Assembly (NCBI GenBank): GCA_025175895.1
Contig: CM045997.1
Span: forward strand, 105,572,479 to 105,636,478
Direction: 5' to 3'
DNA length: 64,000 bases
From: Wurfbainia villosa
Lineage: Eukaryota; Streptophyta; Magnoliopsida; Zingiberales; Zingiberaceae
The notes below the pieces were generated by a model. It was not told where the DNA came from, ran no database searches, and saw nothing but the letters and a program-made list of their open reading frames with translations. The position numbers and the translations under genes are program-made. Positions 10,951 to 23,814 of this stretch are shown piece by piece. Numbering within the stretch: the first letter of the stretch is position 1; the number at the start of each line of letters is the position of its first letter.

Positions 10951-13900
10951 CTAGGTTTTCGAGTTCCTACGGGTTTTTGGATTTTTCGGAGTTCGCCATG
11001 TTTGGCAGGTTTTACGAGGCAATCTGGAAATTTTGGATTGGTATGGATTTCCGACGATTTTTATGTTTCGAAAATTCGAGGATTTTTGACGAGGTTAATA
11101 TGGGGTTTTGGCGGCGACGGGACCTCTCCTGCGACAAAATAGGTATGATGATTAATTTATATGTTATTACTTCTAGTAATATCTGTTCTAGTAACATCTG
11201 TAATAATTTAACAGATATGAGATGAGGTGAGCGTGCTCCTGCACCGAGACGTAGTGCAGGGTAACCACGCAAGAGGGCAGTGAGATCTCTGGCTATGGAG
11301 TTGCCAGAAGGGTCTATAGAGTTTTGACTCATGTGCAGACTCGTAGTAGGGGTCGCCCACCAAGGTGACCAGCCGGAGTTGTCGTAGTGTTTATACTCCA
11401 GGTTAGATTGGCTATGTGTTAAGTGGATAATAGGAAATAACATTTAAGTGTGTTGGTCACTATTTGTAATCGTAGATGGAGTTGACCACAAATGACTTGT
11501 TCAGTTTGTGAGTCTTGGACCTGTGACGAAAAGATGCATTGCCTTTTTGAGAGTATCGTCTGAAAGCGACGAGTCAAGTCGTCACATTGGTTGTGGAAAT
11601 CAAGGACTACAGTGTTAGAGATTTTCACTGATTATGCTAGCGATTATTACTCAGGCAATGGACAAAGAATGTATACTATTGTTGATACAAATCCTTGGAG
11701 GTTTAAGTTACGGTTCCATAGGGATTTTGATCCTTGAGCGACTTGAGCCTTAGATTGATAACATTGAAGTGCGATAAGTACCTAAGCAGTATTTATATAG
11801 GAGTGGAGATAGTTTCTTACTATTGCAATGATCAAGTTGTTACTTGGTGGAATATGTAGAAGAATTTTGGGAAAATAATCCATTACGGGATCATGGGTTC
11901 AGGATGTTTTCGGAAGACAATATTTCCTTATGCTATTTTTGTATGACTCATTGTTGAGGAATTCTTGAGCCTTTAGTTGAGTGATAAATTGTTAATGGAT
12001 TTCACTATAGAGTTTATTAGAATTACAGAGTTTACCCCCACTTAAGGGCTCAAGATAGTGATTGAGTTGTTTGCGATCACCCACAATTTATTGGCTTACA
12101 TTTGGATTAGGATAGTTGGATATTCCATCAGTTCCTATCGGGAGGCATTAGGGTGAGTCATATTTATGAAAATGACACTGCAGCAAGTGTCTCAAGATAA
12201 TGGTGTAGTCGATCTAGTGATAATAACCTACACTTCTGATAAGGCAACCATAAGTCGTGAACGAGGTCTTTTAGCTAAATTCACGTGGCATTATGTCACT
12301 CCCATGTTGATGCTTGATATTGATCAGGTTGTTGCTAGAGGTGGTAATTTGATGTTGATGATGAAAGTTTACAATCTCTTGAGTGATTGAGGGTTTAGTT
12401 GGAATTTTAGTTTATTTTGGTAGGTGATCAAGGCTCTGTCTTGAGAATGAAGGATTTATGAAACACTTCAATTTCCCAACGGAAAACAGGAATATGGATT
12501 AAAGCTTTTACCTCAGATTTATATGGTTCTTGAGGTAAATGAGAGGAAGAGGTGTACACCTAGATTCATACAGTTACCGAATTCTTATTCTAGGTCACTG
12601 TGAAATAGGGAATCCGTTAAGAGCAGAACTTGGATGAGTTTGCATCTTTACTCGAAAGGAATTGTTGATGGTTGAAGGATTGGTCATTGAGGTAGTACTA
12701 TAGTTTACTTTACTTGATGATATATTGAGAGATACAGGTGTTTACAGATATCTGTGGTTAAAACATGTACAGATAGGATTAAATGGATGTCTATATTTGG
12801 ATCATATGGATTAATTGTGTTTCCACCGACAGGTGAGATGTTGAGATGATTACAGTGATGATTATTAGAGGGGTATGATATTGATTTTGGATGTTTAGAG
12901 GTTGATTGATGGAAATGTTATATTATAGTGAGAGAGTTGACTTAATTGTTTTATAGTTGACTTGGTTGATATGATGTGAATATCTGGATATTAACTTGGA
13001 GGTTATGCTTGTGACATGATGATATAAGAAGGTCTCTCGGATGCCTGTATAATTCGAGAGTAATCAGATGTAGTGTTGGATGAATTTCTAGGTTTGCCGC
13101 TGTACAGGCAAGTAGAGTAGGCGATCGGAGTGATTTCAGAAATAGTTTCGATATCGAAGATCCCCTACTGTGAGATACTTTATTTGGTACTGAGGTAATG
13201 TTATTTTACGAGCTAAATGTTTGTACTTATGGTGCTTTGGCTGAGGGCTAGTGTAAAGCACACAAGGTTGTTGAAGCTCGTAATATACTCAAGGCGATGC
13301 CATCAAATTGGCTGAGCGCCAAATCGAGTTGCTTAGATACCGTCATCGATCGGTCTTTCAAAGTTGACAAGGTTGATGGTGCCGAGAGGTATTTGTAAGA
13401 ATGACGATTTTTCAGGAGATAATTTAGTTGGTAGCAGTGTTGCTGAACACTATGGGAATTGGAAGAATCTAAATTCCAATTATAGGAGTTGTTGGATGGG
13501 TTATTTATTTGTCCCAGTATTTTATTTCTTGAGAAGCTCTGGAATTCATTGTTCAATGAGAGATGAACATTTGAGGTTATACATCGATTATCGATGATGA
13601 AATGCGGTAGTGGTAGAAGGAAATGAATATCCTTCATGGGGGATTGAGGATCTATTTAGATCAGCTATAGGACACCTGTGTATACTCTAGGATTGATTTA
13701 TGATTGGTGTGTTGATATTGTAGTGACAGGGTGTCATACAATTATCAAAGTTATAGGGATGATTGATATATCATCAGCCTAGAGTAAAGAGGATGCAGGT
13801 GTATAGTGATGACAATTTCATACTTGGTATGAATTGTACGAGGTTTGATTATCTTGTTTGACTTATGATGACTTAGTCATCCAGGGATTTAGGAAATCGT

Positions 13901-15230
13901 GTATTCTGGACACGATTGGATCATTTATGATGGTGGCAGTTGGAGTTGAGCACTCGGCCATTGTAGATGATGGTTTTCTGGTATTGATTTGATTTTTTTT
14001 CATAAATATAGATAGGATTCTCTAGTGGTTCTACACCGCTGATTGGTGATGAAATTTACTTGGTCTGAAGCTTGTGAAACTAGTTTCAGGGCTCAGACGA
14101 TGGTTGACTTTTACACTAGAGTTGTTTGATCATTCTCGGGTGGAAGGAAGGGTATTGTATGCGGATGCAATGTTTCAAAGAATGGAGTGTTTCTGAATTA
14201 GTTGATTGAGACGTATCCCATGGTTACGTCAAAAGAGGAACTACGAGATGGGTTGTCATATATATATATGGCGTGGACTTAGCAGATGTTATTTTGCTTT
14301 GTAGAGGTGAGGAGTAGGAATGCTCATGGAGTTTTAGCTAGCTACTAAGTAGTTAGTTGCCTAGAGTTGTTAGAACAAGGAAAGTTGCAACTAGGGATCC
14401 CTGTTGGGATGATAGAGAGCATCTACCATAGAGTTGTACTTTTGCTCTACTGGTTCAGAATTAGTGATATTGGAATTTGTATGTAGTAGGTGGCTAGATA
14501 GCTACCTGGCATCTTGACTGGCTATGAGTCCTGATTGTGGTAGCATGTCGTTGCCCGTAAGTAGTGCCTTTTGTGTTACCTGGAGAGCCACGAGGCTTTA
14601 TCATGATATTTTGATAAGTATTGCTGAAGATTGCAATAGGTTTTATATGTTGCAGATGTATAGGATTGTATTCGGAAAATAGTAAGTATTGAAACGTTCT
14701 CCGTGGTGGAACGTCATGTGGAACTTAGTTGATTTGGAAGTCTGGTGTTCAGTGTGTCAACTAGTAAAGGTGGAATGCTAATAATCAGCAAGGTTACTGT
14801 ACCGAGATTATTCGAATTTGAAAAGGACTTAGTATGATTAGCTAAGTCCGCCATTTTCATTCGATCCATACGATGAGTTGCTTGGATCGCCGATAGGTTA
14901 TATTGTACGAAGATTTCCAGGCTCATGGAGTATCTTCGAGTATTTGATGCGATAGCGATTCAAGATTTACCTTAGGATTATGGTAAAGTCTTTAATAGTC
15001 ACTTGACATAGAGCCCACCTGTACGCTAAGTACTTATGATAGGTGGTCGATATATGAAGATACTATTCATACTTTGGAAGGGTCGCTAGAAGCAAGTGTG
15101 ATTTGATGTTAAGGATATCAAGAACCCACTTAGTCACTTGAGGTGTGACTTGTCTCCAGATGCTTGAGATGGTTGTTGGGACATCTCGTACTAATATACG
15201 AGTAGAAAATTTGGGGACCAAATTTTTATT
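10951..15230 (+). pseudogene. Decayed gag-pol interior of the Gypsy element
   Basis: There is no long open frame. Traces can be read through stops and frameshifts: KFTWSEACETSF, the RT-RNase H connector, at about 14,050-14,100; a degraded RNase H segment (LYADA) at about 14,155-14,175; and a zinc-finger half of integrase (CSVCQLVKVE) at about 14,750-14,780, followed by degraded integrase core near 14,840-14,950. Gag was not recognised. The interior is far more decayed than the LTRs are diverged. Confidence 0.7.
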
Positions 15231-15242
15231 AGTGGGGGAAAA
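15231..15242 (+). other. Polypurine tract of the Gypsy element
   Basis: AGTGGGGGAAAA directly precedes the 3' LTR start. Confidence 0.75.
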
Positions 15243-18134
15243 TATAAAATACTGAAATTTAAAATACGAAATTAAATGGCCAAAATTTCGGGGAAATAAT
15301 CCTAGGGATTATTTTCAAGATTTTTAGGAATTTTTCTGGATTTAATCGGAGGTCGTACGAGAAAATTTTGGGGATAAACTTAACAGGCTTTAAAAGGACC
15401 TATTTGGACTAGTTAATAGGATTAATAAACTCAGGTTTTTACTTCTAATTCCCGATCTTTTTCTCCCCGCCGCGTCGGTTTCTCTCGCGCGACCCCCTCT
15501 TCTCCCGACCTCGCACAACTGCCGCCGTTCCCACACTTTTTCCCGAGCCCCTCTTCTCTCGGCGATTGCTTCTCTGCCGACGATCAGGACTCGCCGGCTT
15601 CTCCTCCTCGCCTTGGACCGCCGCGCGATGCCCCTCTTTCTCCGCCTCCTTCTTCTTCTTCTCCGCAGACCGGCTCCTTTGTCGACGCACGGTTCACTCA
15701 GCCTCCGGATCGCCGTCGCCGTAGCCCTCTCTGCCACCGATGTCGCCGCCTGAGACCTTGCGGTTGGTTGTTCCTCCTCAAGCGTCGGCAAGTGCTCGCC
15801 TTCCTTATGCCAAGGCCGCTGCCGCCCGAGCCCTGCGTCACGACCGGTAGTCGTTGCTCGCCGAGACGCACACGCCGCCTCCATCCGCGACATCCTCCGC
15901 CGACTCCTTTGCTACTGTCGCCGCTGCAGTGCCTTCCATCGCCGGATTGAGGGGGGGTGTCACGGTCACTTGTTGTCGAAGCAAGATCGTCGTGTGGGGT
16001 GCTAGGGCAGCAGCAGGAAATTCCGGTGAACAGGGGACAGGAGAAGGAAGGGCTGCCGAGGGACTTCTAAGGAAGGTAAGCGGTATTTACAATTTTAATG
16101 TGAGTACTGATAAATTTCTTTACTGCTGTGTGTGGATATCTGTGATGAAATTGGTGATTAGGGGTCAGGTGTGTTGATGTCGACTGTGAATTGGAGGTTG
16201 CGACCGCGTAGCTATGAGTGAGAGAAGAAGGTTTATTTGAGCTGTGTGTATGTCACCTAGGGTTAGGTTGGATTTATACTTCTGATTCGGTGTGATGATG
16301 ATCGGTTCTGTAATTCAGTATGGAGGATTGATTAGGTTGAATAGGATAATTAAATCAATCTGGTGGATCGGATATGAGGTCGAGGTAGGATTCGATTCGA
16401 TCATTTGTTGTGAGATGGATAATAGTTTCATATGATGAGTATTGATCATGGTGAGATTAATTGCAAGGATATGTTCTTGGATTGAGGAGTTAATCACAAT
16501 TTGTGATCTATGGGTTGAGGGTCTATTTGGGGATACATAGTAGTAATTTAGCACGTTGTCGTGTGCTTGGATTTGATGGATTTACTTTGGATTAATTGGT
16601 TATGGAAGGAATCGATTAGTATTTGATTTGTCGGTGAATGGTATTTTGTGCTTAACAATAGTTATGCATTATGCAGGTTTCGGTCACGAGGCAAGATCAC
16701 GGTCGTGACGATCTGGTTCTCTTTGCGGATAATTGGCAGGCGGGTATTTTGACTTATCTTTTAGATATAGTCATTGTTGATATGCTAGTTAGGATAGCTT
16801 ACAATAATTTTTCATGTTTATATGTCTGGTATGCTTTTGGTGCCTACTAGATACATGCATGTGATAGGATATGATTATATTTCCCTGTTTGATTTGGATC
16901 ATAGTACATGGATCAAGGATATGTACATATTGATTGTACATATTATTTGGATAGGTATTTTGAGGATTTACATGCTTTAGTATCATGCATCATTTTTGCA
17001 TGATTGCATGCTGGCTGGACGGGGTTCCATTATTGTTGAGCCCGCAGGCAGTTACATGACCTGCACACACTGCCACTCATGGGTTAGTGGTACATCAGGA
17101 GGGTGTGTGTAGTTTCTCTGTCAGGCTCCGCTGGTCCGCTCATGGGTAGCGATGAGGCAGCATGGTAGCGGGCAGGGATCCCTCCTCTGGTTTATGACAC
17201 CGGGAGATGAGAGCTTAGCTCCCCCACTATGTTTGGGGCAGGAGGATAGGTGTACTCCGACAGCATCCTGTCCACTCGGTCACTCAGGAGCAGTGATGGC
17301 AGAGTGCACAGTTGTCATAGCCCTTCCCACTCGGCTTCACCATCGCGTGTGAGGCGGCTGACTGGCGTCAGGGGTGACCATGTCATTGGCACGGCATGCA
17401 CTTTGCACAGATTGCATTTGTATTGTGTTTGCTGCATTTGTATTGATGCCTTGGATGTGCATATGATTGTCATGCATACAGGATACATGTTTATATATGG
17501 TCAGGACTTTATTACTTCTAGTTAGGCACATGCTCCTATATCAGGGTAGGAGATTCAGGTAAGTACAATCATTTTGTATTTCTTGCTTGCATACCTTATT
17601 TATGTGAGACTGTACTGGCATGATATTTTTATTGTTAGCTATACCTTACTTTGCATATCTACTATACCCGCAGAGTTCTTTGAACTCACCCCGTTGATTA
17701 TATCTATTTCAGGATGAAGCTGTCAGGAGAGTCCAGCTGCCAAACCCCCTCGTCGTGGAAGTGTATTTGGTTATTTGTTTTTTTTGGTTTTGGATATCTT
17801 GTTTAGAAGATATATTTTGGACTGGAATTGGATTTATGTATTCGTGGATTTTTGGTGTCCTTATGGACCTCTGTTCGGAGTTTTGTTCGGGATTGGATTT
17901 TGGTTGAGTATTCCTGCCCATATGGCAGAAGGGGTAGGTTTATATGTGATATACTTTTGATTAGGTCATTTGTTTGTTGGCCTGAGGCCTAATTATACTC
18001 TGCGTGTGTTGTTTGGATTCCGGTCGTGTTGACCGATGTATATGGCCGTGTAGGCCTTGTATGTAAATTTGGGATTGTCGCGTCTGGCGGAGATCTTTGC
18101 CGATTTTTGCGCGAGTCTCCTTCGGGGCGTGACA
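15243..18134 (+). mobile_element. 3' LTR of the Gypsy element (2,892 bp)
   Basis: It is near-identical to 8019-10929 along most of its length. The main differences are indel blocks near 15,645-15,710, 15,825-15,850, 17,040-17,145 and 18,080-18,115. It begins TA instead of TG and ends GGGGCGTGACA. Twelve further bases (ATTTATTTGGTA) identical to the post-LTR internal sequence follow. Confidence 0.87.
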
Positions 18135-18146
18135 ATTTATTTGGTA

Positions 18147-18352
18147 GATCACTTGGTTACCAGGATTCATAAACTTTAGTACTTAGCCTGGAGGTCTAGA
18201 GTTCGAATCCTGGGGAAGGCAAAAACCCACTTCCAGGGGTGGGAAGTCCGGGTGAGTAACGACGGGCCAACAGGGGCGACGGTCGTCGACCAATAGGGGT
18301 CGTCGAATTCCGCCAATAGGGGCCAGGTGCCAATAGGGGCCCGGTCGTTACA
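18147..18352. mobile_element. Right half of a foldback element
   Basis: It starts at the palindrome centre (GATCACTTGG) and runs to GGTCGTTACA. It matches the right arm of the element at 1850-2216. Confidence 0.75.
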
Positions 18353-18371
18353 ATAAAAAGGTGCCTTTTAT

Positions 18372-18650
18372 TGTAACGACGGCCTATCGGAGTGGCGACC
18401 TATTGGTCGACGGCCGTCGCCTGTTTACTGTCGTTACTCACTGGTCTTCCACCCACGAAGTGGGTTTTTAGTTACCATGATTCATAAACTTTAGTACTTA
18501 GCCTGGAGTTCTAGAGTTCGAATCCTGGTGAAGGCAAAAACCCACTTCCAGGGGTGGGAAGACCAGGTGAGTAACGACAGGCCAACAGGGGCGACGGTCG
18601 TCGACCAATAGGGGTCGCCGAATTCCGCCAATAGGGGTCGGGTCGTTACA
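18372..18650. mobile_element. Second, shortened foldback element
   Basis: It opens TGTAACGACGG and closes GGTCGTTACA. The left arm is truncated and the right arm is complete. It is joined to the half-element before it by the mirror sequence ATAAAAAGGTGCCTTTTAT. Confidence 0.75.
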
Positions 18651-18737
18651 CGTCGGCCGGTCGTCGGCCGCCGGGCGACGTCCGCCCGGTCGTCTGTCGG
18701 CAACCATTGTCGGTGGTCATCGTCGACGAGCATCGGG

Positions 18738-19172
18738 AAGCAATGAGAAAAATAAAAGAAGGATATATTTATCATGATAAATATTGAGTCTGTAATGTAA
18801 TCGGATTACATAGCTTTTCCTTCGTAATCGAGATTACGGATCTTGTCTCTTATTTTGTAATGCGATTACATTACATTACATCTTTGAAATGTTACCAAAC
18901 AAAGTAAATCATCTTGTAATGTAATCCTGATTACATTACAAGCCTGATTACCCCGTACCAAACGTAGCCATAATGTAATCAGGATTACATTACAAGATGA
19001 TTTACTTTGTTTGATAACATTTCAAATATGTAATGTAATGTAATTCCATTACAAAATAAGAGTCAAGATCCGTAATCTCGATTACGAAGGAAAAGCTATG
19101 TAATCCAATTATATTACAGACTCAATATTTATCATGACAAATATATCCTTCTTTTATTTTTCTCATTGCTTT
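18738..19172. repeat. Inner inverted repeat joining the two MITE copies
   Basis: Arms of about 200 bp (18738-18938 and 18971-19172) mirror each other around about 32 bp that contain the terminus ...TACCAAACGTAGCC of copy 1. The right arm lacks the outer about 31 bp of that terminus. Confidence 0.85.
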
Positions 19173-19790
19173 CCGGCACTCATCACCGGTGACCATCGAC
19201 GACGGTTGCCGACCGGCGAACGATGACCGACCGACGATCGGCCGGCGATCGAAGACCGATCGACGATTGCCGGTGACCGCCTGGTGATCGGCCGGCAATC
19301 GGTCGACGACCGGCCGACGACCAGCGACCAGTCGGCGACCGACCGACGACCGATCAGTGCCCATCGGCGACCGATCGGTGCCGTCGACCGGCCGGTCGGC
19401 AACGACGGCAAGCCGCGCCCGGCCAATCCATCGGCGACCGCTCGACGATCGACGACCGACGACCGACCGATGACCGATCGGCGATCACCCAACGACAGCC
19501 CGGCGACCGACCGGCGATAGCTCGGTGACCGACAACCGATCGGTGATCGGCGACCGACGATCGATCGGTGATCGGCGACCGGCGACCGACGACCGGTCGA
19601 CGATCGGCGACCGACGACCGACGACCGACGACCGGTCGACGATCGACCGACGATCGGCCAGCGACCACGGTCGGCAACCGAGCCGACGATCGGCGATCGG
19701 CGGCCGACGATTGCCGATCACGGCGCTTGCGATCGAGCGACAGATCGGCCGTGGCGGTGATCGACAATCGACGACTACGAATTATATTAC
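19173..19790. repeat. GC-rich CGACCGAT-type core of MITE copy 2
   Basis: About 600 bp of short degenerate words (CGACCGA, CGATCGG, CGACGATCGG) with extreme CpG and GATC density. It produces Arg/Asp/Ser-rich open frames in several frames on both strands, the sign of a repeat and not of a gene. Confidence 0.85.
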
Positions 19791-19799
19791 CTTGAAAAG

Positions 19800-20016
19800 A
19801 AATTATAAGGGTATTTTTATCATTTTATAATAATATGAATTACATTCCTTATAATAAATATGGATACCAAACAAACGAATGTAATCACTTTTATAATCAA
19901 AGATTACACATCAATCGCTAACTAAACACAGTAATATAATACACATTATATTATATTATATTACAAACTTGATTACATTACAAGGTTGATTACATTACCC
20001 CGTATTAAACGTAACC
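19800..20016 (-). repeat. Terminal inverted repeat of MITE copy 2
   Basis: It is the reverse complement of 7639-7853 with a few transitions. It ends ...TATTAAACGTAACC and is followed by TAA. Confidence 0.85.
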
Positions 20017-20614
20017 TAAAAGTTTTACATTGCTTCTCCTTGTCGACAACAAGGTCATCTCTTGTGAGGTTACTCATCCCTTGGATACATTGAAATCTTG
20101 AATAACTCCACCTAAAATCCTTCACTTTTCACTTGATGTTTCTTATTGTGCAAGCTCTTGGATGTCTTAAACCATCCTTCTCTAATCCCTAATGAATTTC
20201 AAGTCATTAAGAAAATCTCTAACCTTTGTCACACCAAATCTCATGTTTATTTTAACTGCCCTATACGATTTCATATGCAAAAATAATCCTAACTTAAACT
20301 TTTTGTCAAATATCAAAACCCAAGGTCAAAGTGACTACTTAGAATAGATTTACACTAATAGTCTCCTTTTTTTTTTTTTAATATTTGCCAATTCATTATA
20401 ATCACAAATGAAATTGGTGTTTAAAGTAGGCTCCCACCATTGGAGGAGAGAAGGTTTTTAATCTAATCTTTTCTGTTCTTCCCTTTGATACACATAAAAA
20501 AAATTAATGCACTAAATACAATTTAATCTCATGAAATTGATCATTAACTTGTATTTGTAATTCCCATAATAGATCTAAATGGCTTACACAAGTCAATATG
20601 ATTAAAAAAGTTAA

Positions 20615-20875
20615 GGGCGTGCATGCATGTTTGGTCCAAATAATTGATGATAACATATTTGATTATATGATTTAATTTTATTTGATTTAAATATTGAGTG
20701 ATTTCTAGATAATGGAGTATACTCGTCACGTCAACAAATGGAGTATAATTAAGTATATAATTCGGAATCACATTATCTTGCAAGAGTAAGATTTTTCTTA
20801 ATTTCGAGATTATACATGATAATCTGATAATCACATAACTAAAATTATATAAGAAAATTTGAACCAAACACACCC
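20615..20875. mobile_element. MITE candidate, 261 bp
   Basis: The ends GGGCGTG...GTTTGGTCCAAAT and ATTTGAACCAAACACACCC are imperfect inverted repeats. No clear target duplication (TAA versus ATA). Confidence 0.4.
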
Positions 20876-22723
20876 ATAGAATTATTTGATTTTTGAGAAA
20901 TGCAACTGAAATTAAATATTTTCATTTTTTTTTAAGAAAATACAGCGGAAATTACAATTAAAATTGTTAATATTATTTTTTGAAAAAAAAAAAACTTGGA
21001 CAATGCAAACATTGAATTAGAAAGATTTATATGAGCAAGAAAAATGTAATGCAATAAGAAAAGAAAAAAATGGACACAAATATTTAAGTGATCAATTTAA
21101 AATCCCTAGTTCTTGTTCTACTACCTATAAACTCGTAAGGTGAATTGGCCCTCCAAAATCTACTATATCTTTTTCTTCATGGAATCTTCTAGAAGTTAAA
21201 AAAAAAAAAAAAAAAGGGCTTGTTACAAACTAGTTGCAAGAGATTATAAATATTGAGATGATGATGTTTGTGGAGTCGTGCCCCAAGCATGTAGCATTAC
21301 ATGTGTTTATAATGTTTGAACTAACTTTAAGTTAGGCATTATTAGTGTTGGTGTATCGATCATACAATTGCAAGAAGTTTAATAGGTAATTGTGATGCAA
21401 TCATGGGAATTCAAGTAGATCGAAGAGGATTGGATATTCAGTGAGATGAAGTCCTAATATGCCAATAGGTCGGAGGCTAGATAAGGAAGTTGTGATTTGG
21501 ACCGAAGAACTCAAAATTATGAAATTATAGTATAATTGAATTTGAGGTAATAATAGTCGACTGATGCATGTAAATGGTCTAGTTGACTAGTGAATTTGAA
21601 ACCATTAAACTCTAGTTTGGATGAATTTAAGATTTGAACAGTCAATTGATCAAGCAATAACTCGACAGTCAATTCGGGATGAAATGCCAACAAATAGAAT
21701 CATTCTGTTTATGAATCAATCAATTGAACATTGAACTAATATACATTGGTCAACTGAGTTGATCGATGACATTGTCAACAAATAACATGGATTGCTGAAA
21801 GTTGATGATGAAGTCGTAGTCTAGAGGATTCGATTATGATTCTATTTAGCCTTGTCGATTGATGGTGAATAAGAAGTCAAATAATCAATAACACACAATT
21901 AATTGATGACTCGTTGAAAAAGAAGCTTATCAAAGTTGAATCTCATGAGAATTTTGATAAAAAAAAAAATGCTAGTGATTAGTTCTAAAGAAAGTATGGT
22001 TGCATTAATTTTAGATCCTTCGTGAGCAACTTATAACAATCAAAAGCAAACAAACAACAAATTCTTTTTCATTAATTCATGTAATTTCTATTAATATTAT
22101 TACTACGAGAAAAGAAAAGATTATTAGAAAAAATAGATAACAACCTCTTATATATTTTGGCAGGTAAATATGCATTACTAGTTAAAAAATTCCGACGTTG
22201 ATTTGTAATCCATGGTCAATAAATATTATTCATTAGACGAATAAAGATGGGTATTCTTTAAGAAAATTATTGGCCAAACAATTAATAGTCTTTTTTTCAG
22301 TAAATATAAATATATATTTAATTGATAATTTTAATTGAGTTACTAACTAAAATACATTTGACAATTCAATTTAAAATAAATACTAGCAATTTTTAGCAAA
22401 TTTTCAGCAATTTCTATAAAAAAAACAGTCCATAAATTTTGAATACGGATGAAAAATTACCGGTCAATTAATTTTTGCTAGTATTTCAAAAAATATAATT
22501 ATTAATTTATACTGGTTTTAATTTCCCACGTATTTATAAGTAATTTATCCACGAATAAGTTTATAAAAGTTTTAATTAGGAAACCATTAATATTGATATA
22601 TTAATAAAAATATATCCCTAAAAATTCAATAGTATATATCATCTATATAAATAAATAGAGTAATAATTATCTAAAAATGATTTTAAAAGGTTTTTTTACT
22701 CCAATTGCAGTACAACAACATAA

Positions 22724-23009
22724 GAGAACGTTTGGTTTGATTCGTGAAAGAATTTTTTTATTTTTTATTTTCTATTTTTTTTAGAAAATAAAAAATAATT
22801 TTTTTATATTTTTCAATTTTCCATAAAATACTCTTTTATTATGTGGAAAACGAAAATGAAAATAGAAAATAATTTTTTTTGTATTTTCTAATTTTTCAAA
22901 AAATGGTCATTTATTTTTTGAAAAACGGAGATGAAAAACACCAACTAAATACGTTTTTTCATTTCTCCAAAAAATAAAAACGAAAAAAAAAAATACCTAC
23001 CAAACACCC
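22724..23009. mobile_element. MITE candidate, 286 bp, TAA target duplication
   Basis: The ends GAGAACGTTTGGTTTG and CTACCAAACACCC are flanked by TAA (22721-22723 and 23010-23012). The interior is A/T-rich with mirrored TTTTCTA and TAGAAAA stretches. Confidence 0.6.
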
Positions 23010-23814
23010 TAAGATCACTCACCTAAGAACAAAAATAAGTCAAACAAAATCAAGCACCAATTTTGAAGACTCTTGTAGTATAAAAATACAATTATATTCG
23101 TCTCAATATTTTTCACTATCGATGCTTCAATGATGATAAAAAAAATACATCATGAAGAGAAAAGGGGGGAGGGAGGTATGCTCTTTGATCTATTGATCAA
23201 AAACAATATATGACTTTTGAACTCGAGTGAAGATTTTAAATTCCATGTAGAAATTCAATTCTTGTTCATTTATGTTGCTCTAGCCAATGGACCATCTCAA
23301 AAGACATCAATTTTGAAGATTTAAAGTAGAAACGCCGTGGACATTTTACTCAATTTTATGGTTAATTAAGTCAGAGAATATTACAAATTAAGATACAAAT
23401 TTAAATCTTAAAAATAATTTCTCATAAAATAAAATATAAAACTATGTATAATAAATTCTTCTTCAAAATCAGAATTACCTTTTTAAATTTCCTCCAATTA
23501 ATCTTAAAAGGAAATAGCCTTCTTCGCTCGTTCGGATAAATTCAAAACATAATTAAATATACTTTGAAATCGATTTTCAAATTATTCACCTCATATAAAA
23601 TCTTAATCCCATTATTATTCCTCGAGTGTTTTACCATTGCACCGTAGAGTTGCAAATTGAGAAATTCGAAGCTAGATAAGGTCAGTGATTCTTGAATTAA
23701 AGGATGCTAAGATTAATAAAATTGGACAGGAAAAAAAATATATTTTTCCCTTAGCCTAAAACCACTTCCATGGTAAAGATTCAACTAACATGCTTTCTTT
23801 AATTTTTTCTATTA

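Larger units (their letters stand above)
8019..18134 (+). mobile_element. Ty3/Gypsy LTR retrotransposon, Tekay/Del-like, coding-dead
   Basis: Two long direct repeats (8019-10929 and 15243-18134) bound 4.3 kb of internal sequence with a Met-tRNA primer site and a polypurine tract. The internal region has only decayed pol traces in the order RT, RNase H, integrase, which defines Gypsy. The plus strand is the sense strand. The element sits in the core of MITE copy 1. No target duplication was found because the right flank is rearranged. Confidence 0.88.
7603..20016. mobile_element. Composite nest of two head-to-head PIF/Harbinger-like MITE copies
   Basis: The outer ends GGCTACGTTTGATACGG (7603) and its complement ...AAACGTAACC (20016) are flanked by TAA (7600-7602, 20017-20019), the usual 3-bp target of this superfamily. 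Copy 1 runs 7639-18969 and holds a 10-kb insertion; copy 2 runs 18970-20016 in reverse orientation. The two copies have the same left and right termini and a CGATCG-rich core. The extra 36 bp at 7603-7638 is a second, partial terminus. Confidence 0.7.
20020..23814. other. AT-rich intergenic region without a gene
   Basis: It contains A/T tracts and no convincing open frame. 21,340-22,060 is reminiscent of a decayed Copia-type LTR (AGTCGACTGATG words, AATTGCAAGAAG). Two MITE candidates are listed separately. Confidence 0.5.

Noticed and set aside
18160..18250. tRNA gene or SINE suggested by GAGTTCGAATCCTGG
   Set aside because: The B-box-like word lies in the arm of the foldback element; no A box at proper spacing and no cloverleaf could be formed.
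19122..19830. Several Arg/Asp/Ser-rich open frames of 75-137 codons
   Set aside because: Products of the CGATCG/CGACCGA word repeats in the MITE core, open in many frames at once.
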